Assembly (NCBI RefSeq): GCF_012641335.1
Contig: NZ_JABAID010000015.1
Coordinates: 23,795 to 87,794 of the forward strand
DNA: 64,000 nucleotides
Source of the DNA: Novosphingobium sp. ERN07
GTDB lineage: Bacteria > Pseudomonadota > Alphaproteobacteria > Sphingomonadales > Sphingomonadaceae
Direction: 5' to 3'
Shown: positions 35,792 to 43,206 of the stretch, one piece after another
Position numbering within the stretch: position 1 is the stretch's first letter
Layout of the letters: every line of letters starts with the position of its first letter
Translations under genes and position numbers: made by a program
The notes under the pieces: model-generated
Database searches by the model: none
Told to the model about the DNA's origin: nothing
What the model saw: the letters and a program-made list of their open reading frames with translations, nothing else

Positions 35792-36675
35792 TCGTCAAAC
35801 CGGTTCCTTCGTTCAAGACCATCGTTCGCGAAGTGTGGAAGCCGTTGACGCTGCTCTTCGTCTGGGACGTCATCGTCACGGTGGTCTACTATATCCTGCC
35901 GTTCCGCGCGCCGGAATTGCCGCTCACCCTGTTCGGGTCTGCAGTGGCGCTGTTCCTCGGCTTTCGCAGTAATTCGGCATATCAGCGCTGGTGGGAAGGG
36001 CGGGGCCTGTGGGGGTTGATGATCAACGCCAGCCGTAATCTGGCGCGGGCAACGCGGAATTTTCTGCCGGACCCGGAAGCCGCTTCGTTCAAACGTGATA
36101 TCGTGTTTCGCCAGATTGCCTATGTAAACGCGCTGCGCTGTCAGCTCCGGCGACAGAGTTTCGATGATGCGACGCTGGGTTATGTCGCCAAGGCCGGTGC
36201 GGAAATCGCGATGCAGCGCGGCAACGCGGCGAACGGCCTGCTGGATGGCACCGGGCGAAAGATCGACGATGCGCGCAGGGCAGGGTGGATCGATACGATT
36301 CAGCAAAGCGCAATGGAAAGCGTCCTTGTCGATATCGCCAATGCGCAAGGCGGGATGGAGCGGCTCAAGAACACGCCGCTGCCCAATCACTTCCGCTTCT
36401 TTCCTATGCTGTTCGTGCACATGTTCTGCATCCTCCTGCCGTTCGGGCTGGTAGAGACGCTGGGCTTCGCCACGCCGCTGGGATCGACCATTGCCGGTCT
36501 GATGTTCCTTGCCGTGCTGGCGATCGGTGACGATCTGGTCGATCCGTTCGCAAACGAACCCCATGATCTGCCGCTGTCGGCAATGTGCCGAACGATCGAG
36601 ATCGACCTTCTGCAATCGGTGGGACTAGAAGCGCCGTCGCCCATCGTCGCGGATCGCAAGGGCGTGCTCTGGTAA
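35788..36675 (+). CDS. bestrophin-family anion channel
   Basis: A 295-residue bestrophin/UPF0187 protein starting at a GTG coupled to the upstream stop. The family signature is LFGSAVALFLGFRSNSAYQRWWEGR, seen at about residues 46-70, with several hydrophobic helices and the end-segment helix LLPFGLVETLGFATPLGSTI. Bacterial bestrophins form pentameric channels in the inner membrane, some conducting cations. It lies between the FNR-family gene and ompW and has no obvious functional link to the oxidase operon. Confidence 0.9.
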   Translation: MIVKPVPSFKTIVREVWKPLTLLFVWDVIVTVVYYILPFRAPELPLTLFGSAVALFLGFRSNSAYQRWWEGRGLWGLMINASRNLARATRNFLPDPEAASFKRDIVFRQIAYVNALRCQLRRQSFDDATLGYVAKAGAEIAMQRGNAANGLLDGTGRKIDDARRAGWIDTIQQSAMESVLVDIANAQGGMERLKNTPLPNHFRFFPMLFVHMFCILLPFGLVETLGFATPLGSTIAGLMFLAVLAIGDDLVDPFANEPHDLPLSAMCRTIEIDLLQSVGLEAPSPIVADRKGVLW

Positions 36676-36681
36676 AAAGAT

Positions 36682-36733
36682 GCGGGCAGGAAAGCGGCGA
36701 GGTGATCCCAGAACCTCGTCGTTTCCTGCCCGC
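36682..36733. terminator. long hairpin after the bestrophin gene
   Basis: GCGGGCAGGAAA pairs with TTTCCTGCCCGC, with a further inner stem (CGGCGAGG with CCTCGTCG). It lies seven bases after the bestrophin stop. It lacks a T-run, so it may protect mRNA ends rather than terminate on its own. Confidence 0.6.
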
Positions 36734-36736
36734 TAT

Positions 36737-36780
36737 CCCCACAGGTTCCGATGCGCGTGGGGGCACCCGGAACCTTGGGG
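36737..36780. terminator. second hairpin between bestrophin and ompW
   Basis: CCCCACAGGTTCCG pairs with CGGAACCTTGGGG, leaving one small bulge. It lies 21 bases from the ompW stop on the minus strand and is probably that gene's terminator. There is no T-run. Confidence 0.55.
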
Positions 36781-36801
36781 GATTTCGTCAGCGCCGCCCG
36801 A

Positions 36802-37491
36802 TCAGAAGCGGAAAGTCAGGCCCGCGCTCAATACCCACGGGTCAAGCGAATGCTTGGTGGTCAGCACTTCGGCATTGCCGGCATAGAAGTGCGCGGTCGT
36901 GTCCATGAAGTACTTCTTGGCGTCGAGGCTGATGCCCATGCCCTTGTCGTTTACAGGAATGTCGATACCGGCCTGAAGCGCAAAGCCCAGTTCGTTCGAC
37001 ATTTTCACCTTGGTGACGCCAAGCGGCGTGACGCTCGATCCCGGTTTTTCGCCAAACACCACGAACAGCGACGGACCTGCGCCGATGTAGGGCTTAATCC
37101 CGCCTTCCAGCGGCAGGTGATATTTCAGCGTCACTGTGGCGGGCAGGATCATGACATGGTCGACGATATCGGTCGCAGGCGCTAGCGTGCCGGTACCTCT
37201 CACCCCATGCGTAGTGAAGCAGCAGATCGTTTCAACAGAGACGTTCGGCGTTGCGAAGTATTCCACGGCCAGCGTCGGCACGTAGTTGTCGTTCGCCTTG
37301 GTGTTCGCACCGACGGTCAGGCCAAGCGGATCGTTCTTCACTTCCACGATCTTTCCGTCGGGAAGGACGGCGGTGCCCATAACCTTTACCTGCAGCTTGC
37401 CTTCCGCCGACCCGGCCATTGCCTGTGCCGGTGCAAGCAGCGCTGCCGCTACGGCGAGGGCGGGAATCGCGGTTGAGATCAGCTTCTTCAT
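36802..37491 (-). CDS. ompW: OmpW-family outer-membrane protein
   Basis: A 229-residue beta-barrel with a signal peptide (MKKLISTAIPALAVAAALLA). It shows the family's eight-stranded pattern: VEYFATPNVSVETICC, LKYHLPLEGGIKPYIGAGPS, then the aromatic C-terminus LSAGLTFRF. OmpW forms a small channel for hydrophobic compounds. In E. coli ompW is FNR-regulated. Here a TTGACCC half-site faces this gene near 37635 and the ccoN FNR box lies 174 bases upstream, so shared regulation is possible but unproved. The ATG at 37491 is preferred over an upstream frame extension. Confidence 0.92.
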   Translation of the reverse strand: MKKLISTAIPALAVAAALLAPAQAMAGSAEGKLQVKVMGTAVLPDGKIVEVKNDPLGLTVGANTKANDNYVPTLAVEYFATPNVSVETICCFTTHGVRGTGTLAPATDIVDHVMILPATVTLKYHLPLEGGIKPYIGAGPSLFVVFGEKPGSSVTPLGVTKVKMSNELGFALQAGIDIPVNDKGMGISLDAKKYFMDTTAHFYAGNAEVLTTKHSLDPWVLSAGLTFRF

Positions 37492-37664
37492 TGCTCTTGT
37501 CCTGCACCACGGCTGGCCAACCCCTCGTTGGCCGAAGATCGTCCCGTGGCTTGGACAGCCTGATGCACTCAGCCGAATCATCGGACATTGACAAAGCGCA
37601 AAAATGAAAAATCGCCGCATTCGACCAAAGTATAGGGTCAAGTATTGTTCATGAATTCCGCGAT

Positions 37665-37678
37665 TTGACCCTTATCAA
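37665..37678 (+). promoter_or_regulatory. FNR box of the cbb3 oxidase operon
   Basis: TTGACCCTTATCAA fits TTGAT-N4-ATCAA with one C-for-T change. Its reverse complement (TTGAT-AAGG-GTCAA) has the same half-sites as the sRNA box. It is centred at 37671.5, which would place a class II start near 37713, just upstream of the ccoN ATG at 37740. Confidence 0.85.
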
Positions 37679-37739
37679 TGTTCCCTTGCCGATGAAGGTG
37701 CAGCGCGATCTGCACATCACTCATGGAAGGGAAGGCTCC

Positions 37740-39389
37740 ATGGTTTCGGCACTATCGCGCTCGGGCCTCTGGCTCGTGTCGCTCCTTATCGCCGTCGCCG
37801 CCTGCGCTGCAGCCGTCGACACGGGTTTCGCAATCCACATGGGCATCGTCGCGCTCGCCTGCATCATCGGGCTGATCGTCACGCTGCGCGGCGTGGACCT
37901 GTCGAAAGCCATCCTCGCACCCGATCAGGGCCGCTATGATGACGATGTGATCCGCTGGGGCGTGATCGCAACCGTCTTCTGGGGCATGGCCGGGTTTCTG
38001 GCGGGACTTTACATCGCGCTGCAGCTGGCTTTGCCGGTGCTGAATCTCGGGTTCGAATGGACTTCGTTCAGCCGCCTGCGTCCGCTGCATACCTCTGCGG
38101 TCATCTTCGCTTTCGGAGGCAACGCGCTGATCGCCACGTCGTTCTACGTCGTGCAGCGTACTTGCCGGGCGAGGCTGGCCTTCCCCGGTCTCGCCCGTTT
38201 CGTGTTCTGGGGCTACCAGCTGTTCATCGTGCTGGCGGCAACCGGCTATTTGCTGGGCATCACCCAGGGCAAGGAATATGCCGAGCCGGAATGGTACGTC
38301 GACCTGTGGTTGACCGTGGTTTGGGTTGCCTATCTCGCGGTTTTCGTGGGCACGATCGTAAAACGCACCGAACCGCACATCTATGTGGCCAACTGGTTCT
38401 ACCTGTCGTTCATCGTCACCGTCGCGATGCTCCACATCGTCAACAACCTGAACTGGCCGGTCAGCTTTGTCGGCAGCCGCAGCTATCCCATCTTCGCAGG
38501 CGTGCAGGGCGCGCTGGTGCAGTGGTGGTATGGCCACAACGCGGTGGGCTTCTTCCTGACGGCTGGCTTCCTGGCGATGATGTACTACTTCGTGCCCAAG
38601 CAGGCCGAACGTCCGGTGTTCTCCTATCGCCTGTCGATCATCCACTTCTGGGCGCTGATCTTCCTCTACATCTGGGCGGGTCCGCACCACCTCCACTACA
38701 CCGCGCTGCCCGACTGGGCGCAGACGCTGGGCATGGTCTTCTCGGTCATGCTGTGGATGCCAAGCTGGGGCGGCATGATCAACGGGCTGATGACGCTCAA
38801 CGGCGCTTGGGACAAAGTCCGCACCGATCCGATCATCCGCATGATGGTGATGGCGCTGGCCTTCTACGGCATGAGCACGTTCGAAGGTCCGATGATGTCG
38901 ATCAAGTCGGTCAACAGCCTGTCGCACTATACCGATTGGACCATTGGCCACGTCCACTCCGGCGCTCTGGGCTGGAACGGCATGATCACCTTCTCGGCGA
39001 TCTACTACCTCGTACCGCGTCTGTGGAACCGCCAGCGCCTTTACAGCCTGCGCATGGTCAACTGGCACTTCTGGCTCGCGACCGTCGGTATCGTTTTCTA
39101 CGCTGCTTCGATGTGGGTGGCGGGCATCACGCAGGGCCTGATGTGGCGTGAATACGGCGCTGACGGATATCTGGTGAACAGCTTCGTCGAAACCGTTGCC
39201 GCGTTGAAGCCGATGTTCTTCCTGCGCGCTTTCGGTGGCCTGCTGTTCCTTGCTGGCGCTGCGGTGATGGTCGTCAACGTTTGGCGTACGATCCTTGGCC
39301 GCAGCCGCGAAGAGGCTCCGATGCGTGATGCCGCCTTCGATCCCGAAAAGGACCGTCCTGTCGTCGCTGTCGCTCCGGCCGCAGCCTGA
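37740..39389 (+). CDS. ccoN: cbb3-type cytochrome c oxidase subunit I
   Basis: About 549 residues, twelve transmembrane helices, the catalytic heme-copper subunit that reduces oxygen at high affinity. Heme and copper ligand histidines are visible in RLRPLHTSAVIFAFG, WAGPHHLHYT, and TIGHVHSGALGWNG. The frame opens earlier (37665, 37692), but those starts would lie in or before the FNR box and its expected transcript start. The ATG at 37740 has GGAAGGGAAGG just upstream and opens MVSALSRSGLWLVSLL. It is the first gene of the cco operon. Confidence 0.97.
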   Translation: MVSALSRSGLWLVSLLIAVAACAAAVDTGFAIHMGIVALACIIGLIVTLRGVDLSKAILAPDQGRYDDDVIRWGVIATVFWGMAGFLAGLYIALQLALPVLNLGFEWTSFSRLRPLHTSAVIFAFGGNALIATSFYVVQRTCRARLAFPGLARFVFWGYQLFIVLAATGYLLGITQGKEYAEPEWYVDLWLTVVWVAYLAVFVGTIVKRTEPHIYVANWFYLSFIVTVAMLHIVNNLNWPVSFVGSRSYPIFAGVQGALVQWWYGHNAVGFFLTAGFLAMMYYFVPKQAERPVFSYRLSIIHFWALIFLYIWAGPHHLHYTALPDWAQTLGMVFSVMLWMPSWGGMINGLMTLNGAWDKVRTDPIIRMMVMALAFYGMSTFEGPMMSIKSVNSLSHYTDWTIGHVHSGALGWNGMITFSAIYYLVPRLWNRQRLYSLRMVNWHFWLATVGIVFYAASMWVAGITQGLMWREYGADGYLVNSFVETVAALKPMFFLRAFGGLLFLAGAAVMVVNVWRTILGRSREEAPMRDAAFDPEKDRPVVAVAPAAA

Positions 39390-39414
39390 TTCTGACGCTC
39401 TCGGAGAAAATCCC

Positions 39415-40164
39415 ATGACCACCATCGTGGAAAAGCACAAGAAACTGGAGCGCAACGTAACCCTCCTCAGCATCGCGGCTTTCGCTGCGGTGACTGTGGG
39501 TGGCATCGTGGAAATCGCCCCGCTGTTCTGGATCGACAACACGATCGAGAAGGTGGACGGAATGCGCCCCTACACCCCGCTCGAACAGGCCGGTCGCGAC
39601 ATCTACGTGCGCGAAGGCTGCTACACCTGCCACAGCCAGATGATCCGACCGTTCCGGGATGAGGTTGAGCGTTATGGCCACTACAGCCTTGCTGCGGAAT
39701 CGATGTACGACCATCCGTTTCAGTGGGGATCGAAGCGCACCGGGCCTGATCTGGCCCGCGTCGGCAACCGCTATTCGGATGAATGGCACGTCCAGCACCT
39801 GAAAGATCCACGCGCCGTGGTGCCGGAATCGATCATGCCCAGCTATGCCCATCTGGCCGAGCACAAGCTGGACATGGGCGATATGACCGCCACCCTGCGT
39901 ACGCTTTACCAGGTCGGCGTTCCCTATTCGCAGGACGATATCGCCAAGGCCAATGACGACCTCATTGCCCAGGCTGATCCAGAGGCTGACGCTTCCGACC
40001 TGAAGAAGCGCTATCCCAAGGCGCAGGCACGCGATTTCGATGGCGATCCCAAGCGACTGACCGAGATGGACGCGCTTGTCGCCTATCTCCAGATGCTTGG
40101 AACCCTGGTCGATGTGAACGCGCCTGCCGCACAGGAAGCCCTTGCCAAGGAGAAGGGCCGATGA
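39415..40164 (+). CDS. ccoO: cbb3-type cytochrome c oxidase subunit II
   Basis: A 249-residue monoheme cytochrome c anchored by one N-terminal helix (VTLLSIAAFAAVTVGGIVEI). The heme site is GCYTCHSQ (Cys69, Cys72, His73), with the methionine ligand region ESIMPSYAHL. It passes electrons from CcoP or soluble cytochrome c to CcoN. It begins 25 bases after ccoN and its TGA overlaps the ccoQ ATG. Confidence 0.97.
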   Translation: MTTIVEKHKKLERNVTLLSIAAFAAVTVGGIVEIAPLFWIDNTIEKVDGMRPYTPLEQAGRDIYVREGCYTCHSQMIRPFRDEVERYGHYSLAAESMYDHPFQWGSKRTGPDLARVGNRYSDEWHVQHLKDPRAVVPESIMPSYAHLAEHKLDMGDMTATLRTLYQVGVPYSQDDIAKANDDLIAQADPEADASDLKKRYPKAQARDFDGDPKRLTEMDALVAYLQMLGTLVDVNAPAAQEALAKEKGR

Positions 40165-40331
40165 GCGCGCACTCCACTTACGACATGCTGCGGCACCTCG
40201 CTGACAGCTGGGGTCTGCTGATGATGACGGCAATTTTCGTGGGGTTGAGCGCATGGCCGTTCCGCCCCGGCGCCAAGGTGTTGAACCGCGATGCCGCCAC
40301 TTCGATCTTCAAGGACGAAAGCGATGTCTAA
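40161..40331 (+). CDS. ccoQ: cbb3-type oxidase subunit CcoQ
   Basis: A 56-residue single-helix membrane subunit, MSAHSTYDMLRHLADSWGLL then MMTAIFVGLSAWPFRPG, typical of CcoQ. It stabilises CcoP in the complex. It overlaps ccoO by four bases at its start, and its end runs eight bases into ccoP. Confidence 0.92.
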   Translation: MSAHSTYDMLRHLADSWGLLMMTAIFVGLSAWPFRPGAKVLNRDAATSIFKDESDV

Positions 40332-41247
40332 TCCCAAGATTGACGACGCAACCGGCGTCGAAACCGTCGGCCATGAATGGGACGGTATCGAGGAGTTGAA
40401 CAATCCGCTGCCGCGCTGGTGGTTGTGGACGTTCTATATCACGATCGTATTCGCGATTGGCTATTGCGTGGCCTATCCCGCGTGGCCGCTGATCGACAAG
40501 GCGACCGCCGGAACGCTCGGCTGGTCGAGCCGTGGCGATCTGGAAAACGAGATGACGGCTGAAACCGCGCGCAAAGCGGGCCTGATGGCCGAACTTGGCA
40601 ATGCCTCGATTGAACAGATCGCCGCCGATCCTCGCCTGCGCCGCGCCGCTATTGATGGTGGCCGCGCCGCGTTCAAGGTCAACTGCATCCAGTGTCACGG
40701 CAACGGAGCGGCGGGCAGCGCGGGCTATCCCAATCTCAATGACGATGACTGGCTGTGGGGCGGCGATGTCGCCACCGTTCACCAGACACTCGTCAACGGC
40801 ATTCGCCAGCCGGGCGATGATGCCACGCGCATGAGCCAGATGCCAGCTTTCGGTCGCGATGGCATTCTCAACGCAGCGCAAGTGCAGGATGTGGTCAGCC
40901 ATGTGCGTGTGCTGGCTGGTGAGGAAAAGCCAAGTGCTTCGGCCCAGCGTGGTGCACAGATATTCACCGACAACTGCACCGTCTGCCACGGCGCTGCGGG
41001 TGAGGGTAACCGTACGGTTGGTGCTCCGCGTCTCAACGATGCAATCTGGCTCTATGGCGGAAGCCGCGCGGCTATTGCCCAGACGGTCAACAACGCGCGC
41101 TACGGCGTCATGCCATCGTGGGGCAATCGCCTCGATCCGGTCACGGTGAAGATGCTTGCCACTTACGTCCATTCGCTGGGCGGTGGTGAAGAAGCACCTG
41201 CGCCCGCGCCTCAGGAGGCAGCGCCACCCGCTGCTGCCACCAACTAA
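40324..41247 (+). CDS. ccoP: cbb3-type cytochrome c oxidase subunit III (diheme)
   Basis: About 307 residues. One N-terminal helix (WLWTFYITIVFAIGYCVAYP) precedes two cytochrome c domains with CIQCH (Cys121-His125) and CTVCH (Cys218-His222) heme sites and methionine ligands in SQMPAF and VMPSW. It receives electrons from the bc1 branch. The start at 40324 overlaps ccoQ by eight bases. The tail is rich in Pro, Ala and Glu. Confidence 0.97.
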   Translation: MSNPKIDDATGVETVGHEWDGIEELNNPLPRWWLWTFYITIVFAIGYCVAYPAWPLIDKATAGTLGWSSRGDLENEMTAETARKAGLMAELGNASIEQIAADPRLRRAAIDGGRAAFKVNCIQCHGNGAAGSAGYPNLNDDDWLWGGDVATVHQTLVNGIRQPGDDATRMSQMPAFGRDGILNAAQVQDVVSHVRVLAGEEKPSASAQRGAQIFTDNCTVCHGAAGEGNRTVGAPRLNDAIWLYGGSRAAIAQTVNNARYGVMPSWGNRLDPVTVKMLATYVHSLGGGEEAPAPAPQEAAPPAAATN

Positions 41248-41269
41248 ACACGATCAAGGACACACGGTC

Positions 41270-42739
41270 ATGACTGCGCACGATCCCAACCTCCGCGCGG
41301 ACCATTCCAACGAGATCGGCTTGTACGAAAAACGCAAGTCGGTGTTCCCAAAGGCCATCGACGGGGCGTTCAGGCGCTTCAAATGGCTGGTCATGGCCGT
41401 GTGCCTTGTCATTTACTGGGGCACGCCGTGGATCCGCTGGGATCGCGGCCCCTATGCTCCCGATCAGGCGGTGCTGATCGATCTTGGCAACCGCCGCTTT
41501 TTCATGTTCGATATCGAAATCTGGCCGCATGAATTCTATTTCGTTGCCGGATTGCTGATCATGGCGGGCATCGGCCTGTTCCTCGTCACATCGGCAGTGG
41601 GCCGCGCATGGTGCGGTTATGCCTGCCCGCAGACGGTGTGGACCGACCTGTTCCAGCATGTCGACCGTCTGGTGGACGGTGACCGCAACGCCCAGTTGCG
41701 CTTGCAGAAAGCACCTTGGACGGCCGCCAAGATCGGCAAGCGCGCGCTGAAGTGGGCCATCTACCTTGGCATCAGCTTTGCCACGGGCGGTGCGTGGATT
41801 TTCTACTTTGCCGATGCGCCGACGCTCCAACACGCATTCTGGACCGGCACTGCCGCGCCGGTAGCCTACGCCACCACGTTTGTGTTGACGATGACCACGT
41901 TCATCTTCGGCGGCTTCATGCGCGAACAGGTCTGCGTCTACATGTGCCCTTGGCCGCGCATCCAGACTGCTATGCTCGATGAAAAGAGCCTGATCGTTAC
42001 CTACAAGGACTGGCGCGGTGAACCGCGCGGTTCGGTCAAATCCGCGCTGAAAGCTGCCACGCCGCTGGGCGATTGCATCGATTGTATGCAGTGCGTCGCC
42101 GTGTGCCCCACTGGTATCGACATTCGCCAAGGGCCGCAGATCGGCTGCATCACTTGCGCGCTGTGCATCGACGCTTGCGACAAGGCGATGGCCGATGTGG
42201 GCCGCCCGCGCGGGCTGATCGATTATTGCACGCTCGACGATGCCGAAAAGGAAAAGCGCGGCGAAGAACCCACGCCGATCCTCAAGACGATCTTCCGCCC
42301 GCGCACGCTGGTTTATCTCGGTGTGTGGAGCGCCATCGGTCTTGCGCTGCTGTTCATGCTGGGCCAGCGTGCCCGGCTCGACATTTCCGTCGCCAAGGAT
42401 CGCAACCCTGAATACGTGATGCTTTCGGACGGCGCGATCCGCAATGCTTTCACGCTGAAGCTGCGCAACATGGAAGCCCGACCGCGCACCTTCAACGTTG
42501 CGCTAGAAGGCCTTGATGGCGGCGCGATGTTCACTGACGAGATGGATGCCGCAGCCGCAAAGCGCGTCTTGACCGTCGAAGTGCCTGCCGACACGACGAA
42601 ACCGCTGCGTGTCTATGCAGTCCGTCCGCGCGGCAGCAAGCCCGCCGAATTCGCCTTTGTCCTGACCTCTGACGACAAGGAAGGCGGCATGGATCGCGGC
42701 GAAACCACGTTCACCACAGCAGAAGGAAACGGCCAATGA
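41270..42739 (+). CDS. ccoG: cytochrome c oxidase accessory protein CcoG (polyferredoxin)
   Basis: A 489-residue membrane protein with about five helices and two 4Fe-4S ferredoxin motifs: CIDCMQCVAVCPTG and CITCALCIDACDKAM. The N-terminal segment CGYACPQTVW is conserved in CcoG/RdxA. The C-terminal domain is periplasmic. It reduces Cu(II) for delivery to the binuclear centre of CcoN. The start at 41270 follows ccoP by 22 bases, and its stop overlaps ccoH by four bases. Confidence 0.95.
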   Translation: MTAHDPNLRADHSNEIGLYEKRKSVFPKAIDGAFRRFKWLVMAVCLVIYWGTPWIRWDRGPYAPDQAVLIDLGNRRFFMFDIEIWPHEFYFVAGLLIMAGIGLFLVTSAVGRAWCGYACPQTVWTDLFQHVDRLVDGDRNAQLRLQKAPWTAAKIGKRALKWAIYLGISFATGGAWIFYFADAPTLQHAFWTGTAAPVAYATTFVLTMTTFIFGGFMREQVCVYMCPWPRIQTAMLDEKSLIVTYKDWRGEPRGSVKSALKAATPLGDCIDCMQCVAVCPTGIDIRQGPQIGCITCALCIDACDKAMADVGRPRGLIDYCTLDDAEKEKRGEEPTPILKTIFRPRTLVYLGVWSAIGLALLFMLGQRARLDISVAKDRNPEYVMLSDGAIRNAFTLKLRNMEARPRTFNVALEGLDGGAMFTDEMDAAAAKRVLTVEVPADTTKPLRVYAVRPRGSKPAEFAFVLTSDDKEGGMDRGETTFTTAEGNGQ

Positions 42740-43206
42740 CCCAGATGCGCCGTAAACCCGTTCCGTTCACCGGTCGCAAGATGGCGGCGATCCTCGTCAG
42801 CTTCTTCGCGGTGGTTATTGCCGTCAACGTGCTGATGGCACGCCTTGCCAGTTCCACGTTCGGTGGGGTGGTCGTCGACAATTCCTATGTCGCCAGCCAG
42901 AAGTTCAACGGTTGGCTGAAAGAGGCTGAGCAGGAACAGGCCCTTGGCTGGCGGGGCGATATCGCCCGCGATCAGGCGGACCAGGCAGGCATCGGTCTGG
43001 TTGATAGCTTGGGCAAGCCGCTTGCCGCGGCGAAAGTCACGGCCGTTGCCGAACATCCGCTCGGCCAGCGCCCGACGACCACGCTCGTGCTACACGAAAC
43101 TGCGCCGGGGCACTACGCCGCCCCGCTTGAGGCAGGCCGCTGGCGGTTGAGCGTCAAGGTCGAGGCAGATGGCCGGATCTGGCGTACAGTGGGCGAAGTG
43201 CAATGA
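42736..43206 (+). CDS. ccoH: FixH/CcoH assembly protein
   Basis: A 156-residue protein with one N-terminal membrane helix (MAAILVSFFAVVIAVNVLMA) then the conserved GGVVVDNSYVASQKFNGW and a periplasmic beta-rich domain. It is required for maturation of cbb3 oxidase in species studied. Overlaps of four bases on both sides place it in a coupled chain between ccoG and ccoI. Confidence 0.93.
   Translation: MTQMRRKPVPFTGRKMAAILVSFFAVVIAVNVLMARLASSTFGGVVVDNSYVASQKFNGWLKEAEQEQALGWRGDIARDQADQAGIGLVDSLGKPLAAAKVTAVAEHPLGQRPTTTLVLHETAPGHYAAPLEAGRWRLSVKVEADGRIWRTVGEVQ

Noticed and set aside
37270..37300. A tmRNA-tag-like peptide, KANDNYVPTLAVEY, on the minus strand.
   Set aside because: It lies in frame inside the ompW gene where this segment is a normal OmpW strand, and no tmRNA structure surrounds it.
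37752..39542. A 596-residue minus-strand open frame opposite ccoN.
   Set aside because: It is the complement of ccoN codons, rich in His/Asp/Glu/Arg, with no domain match; the plus-strand gene is unmistakable.
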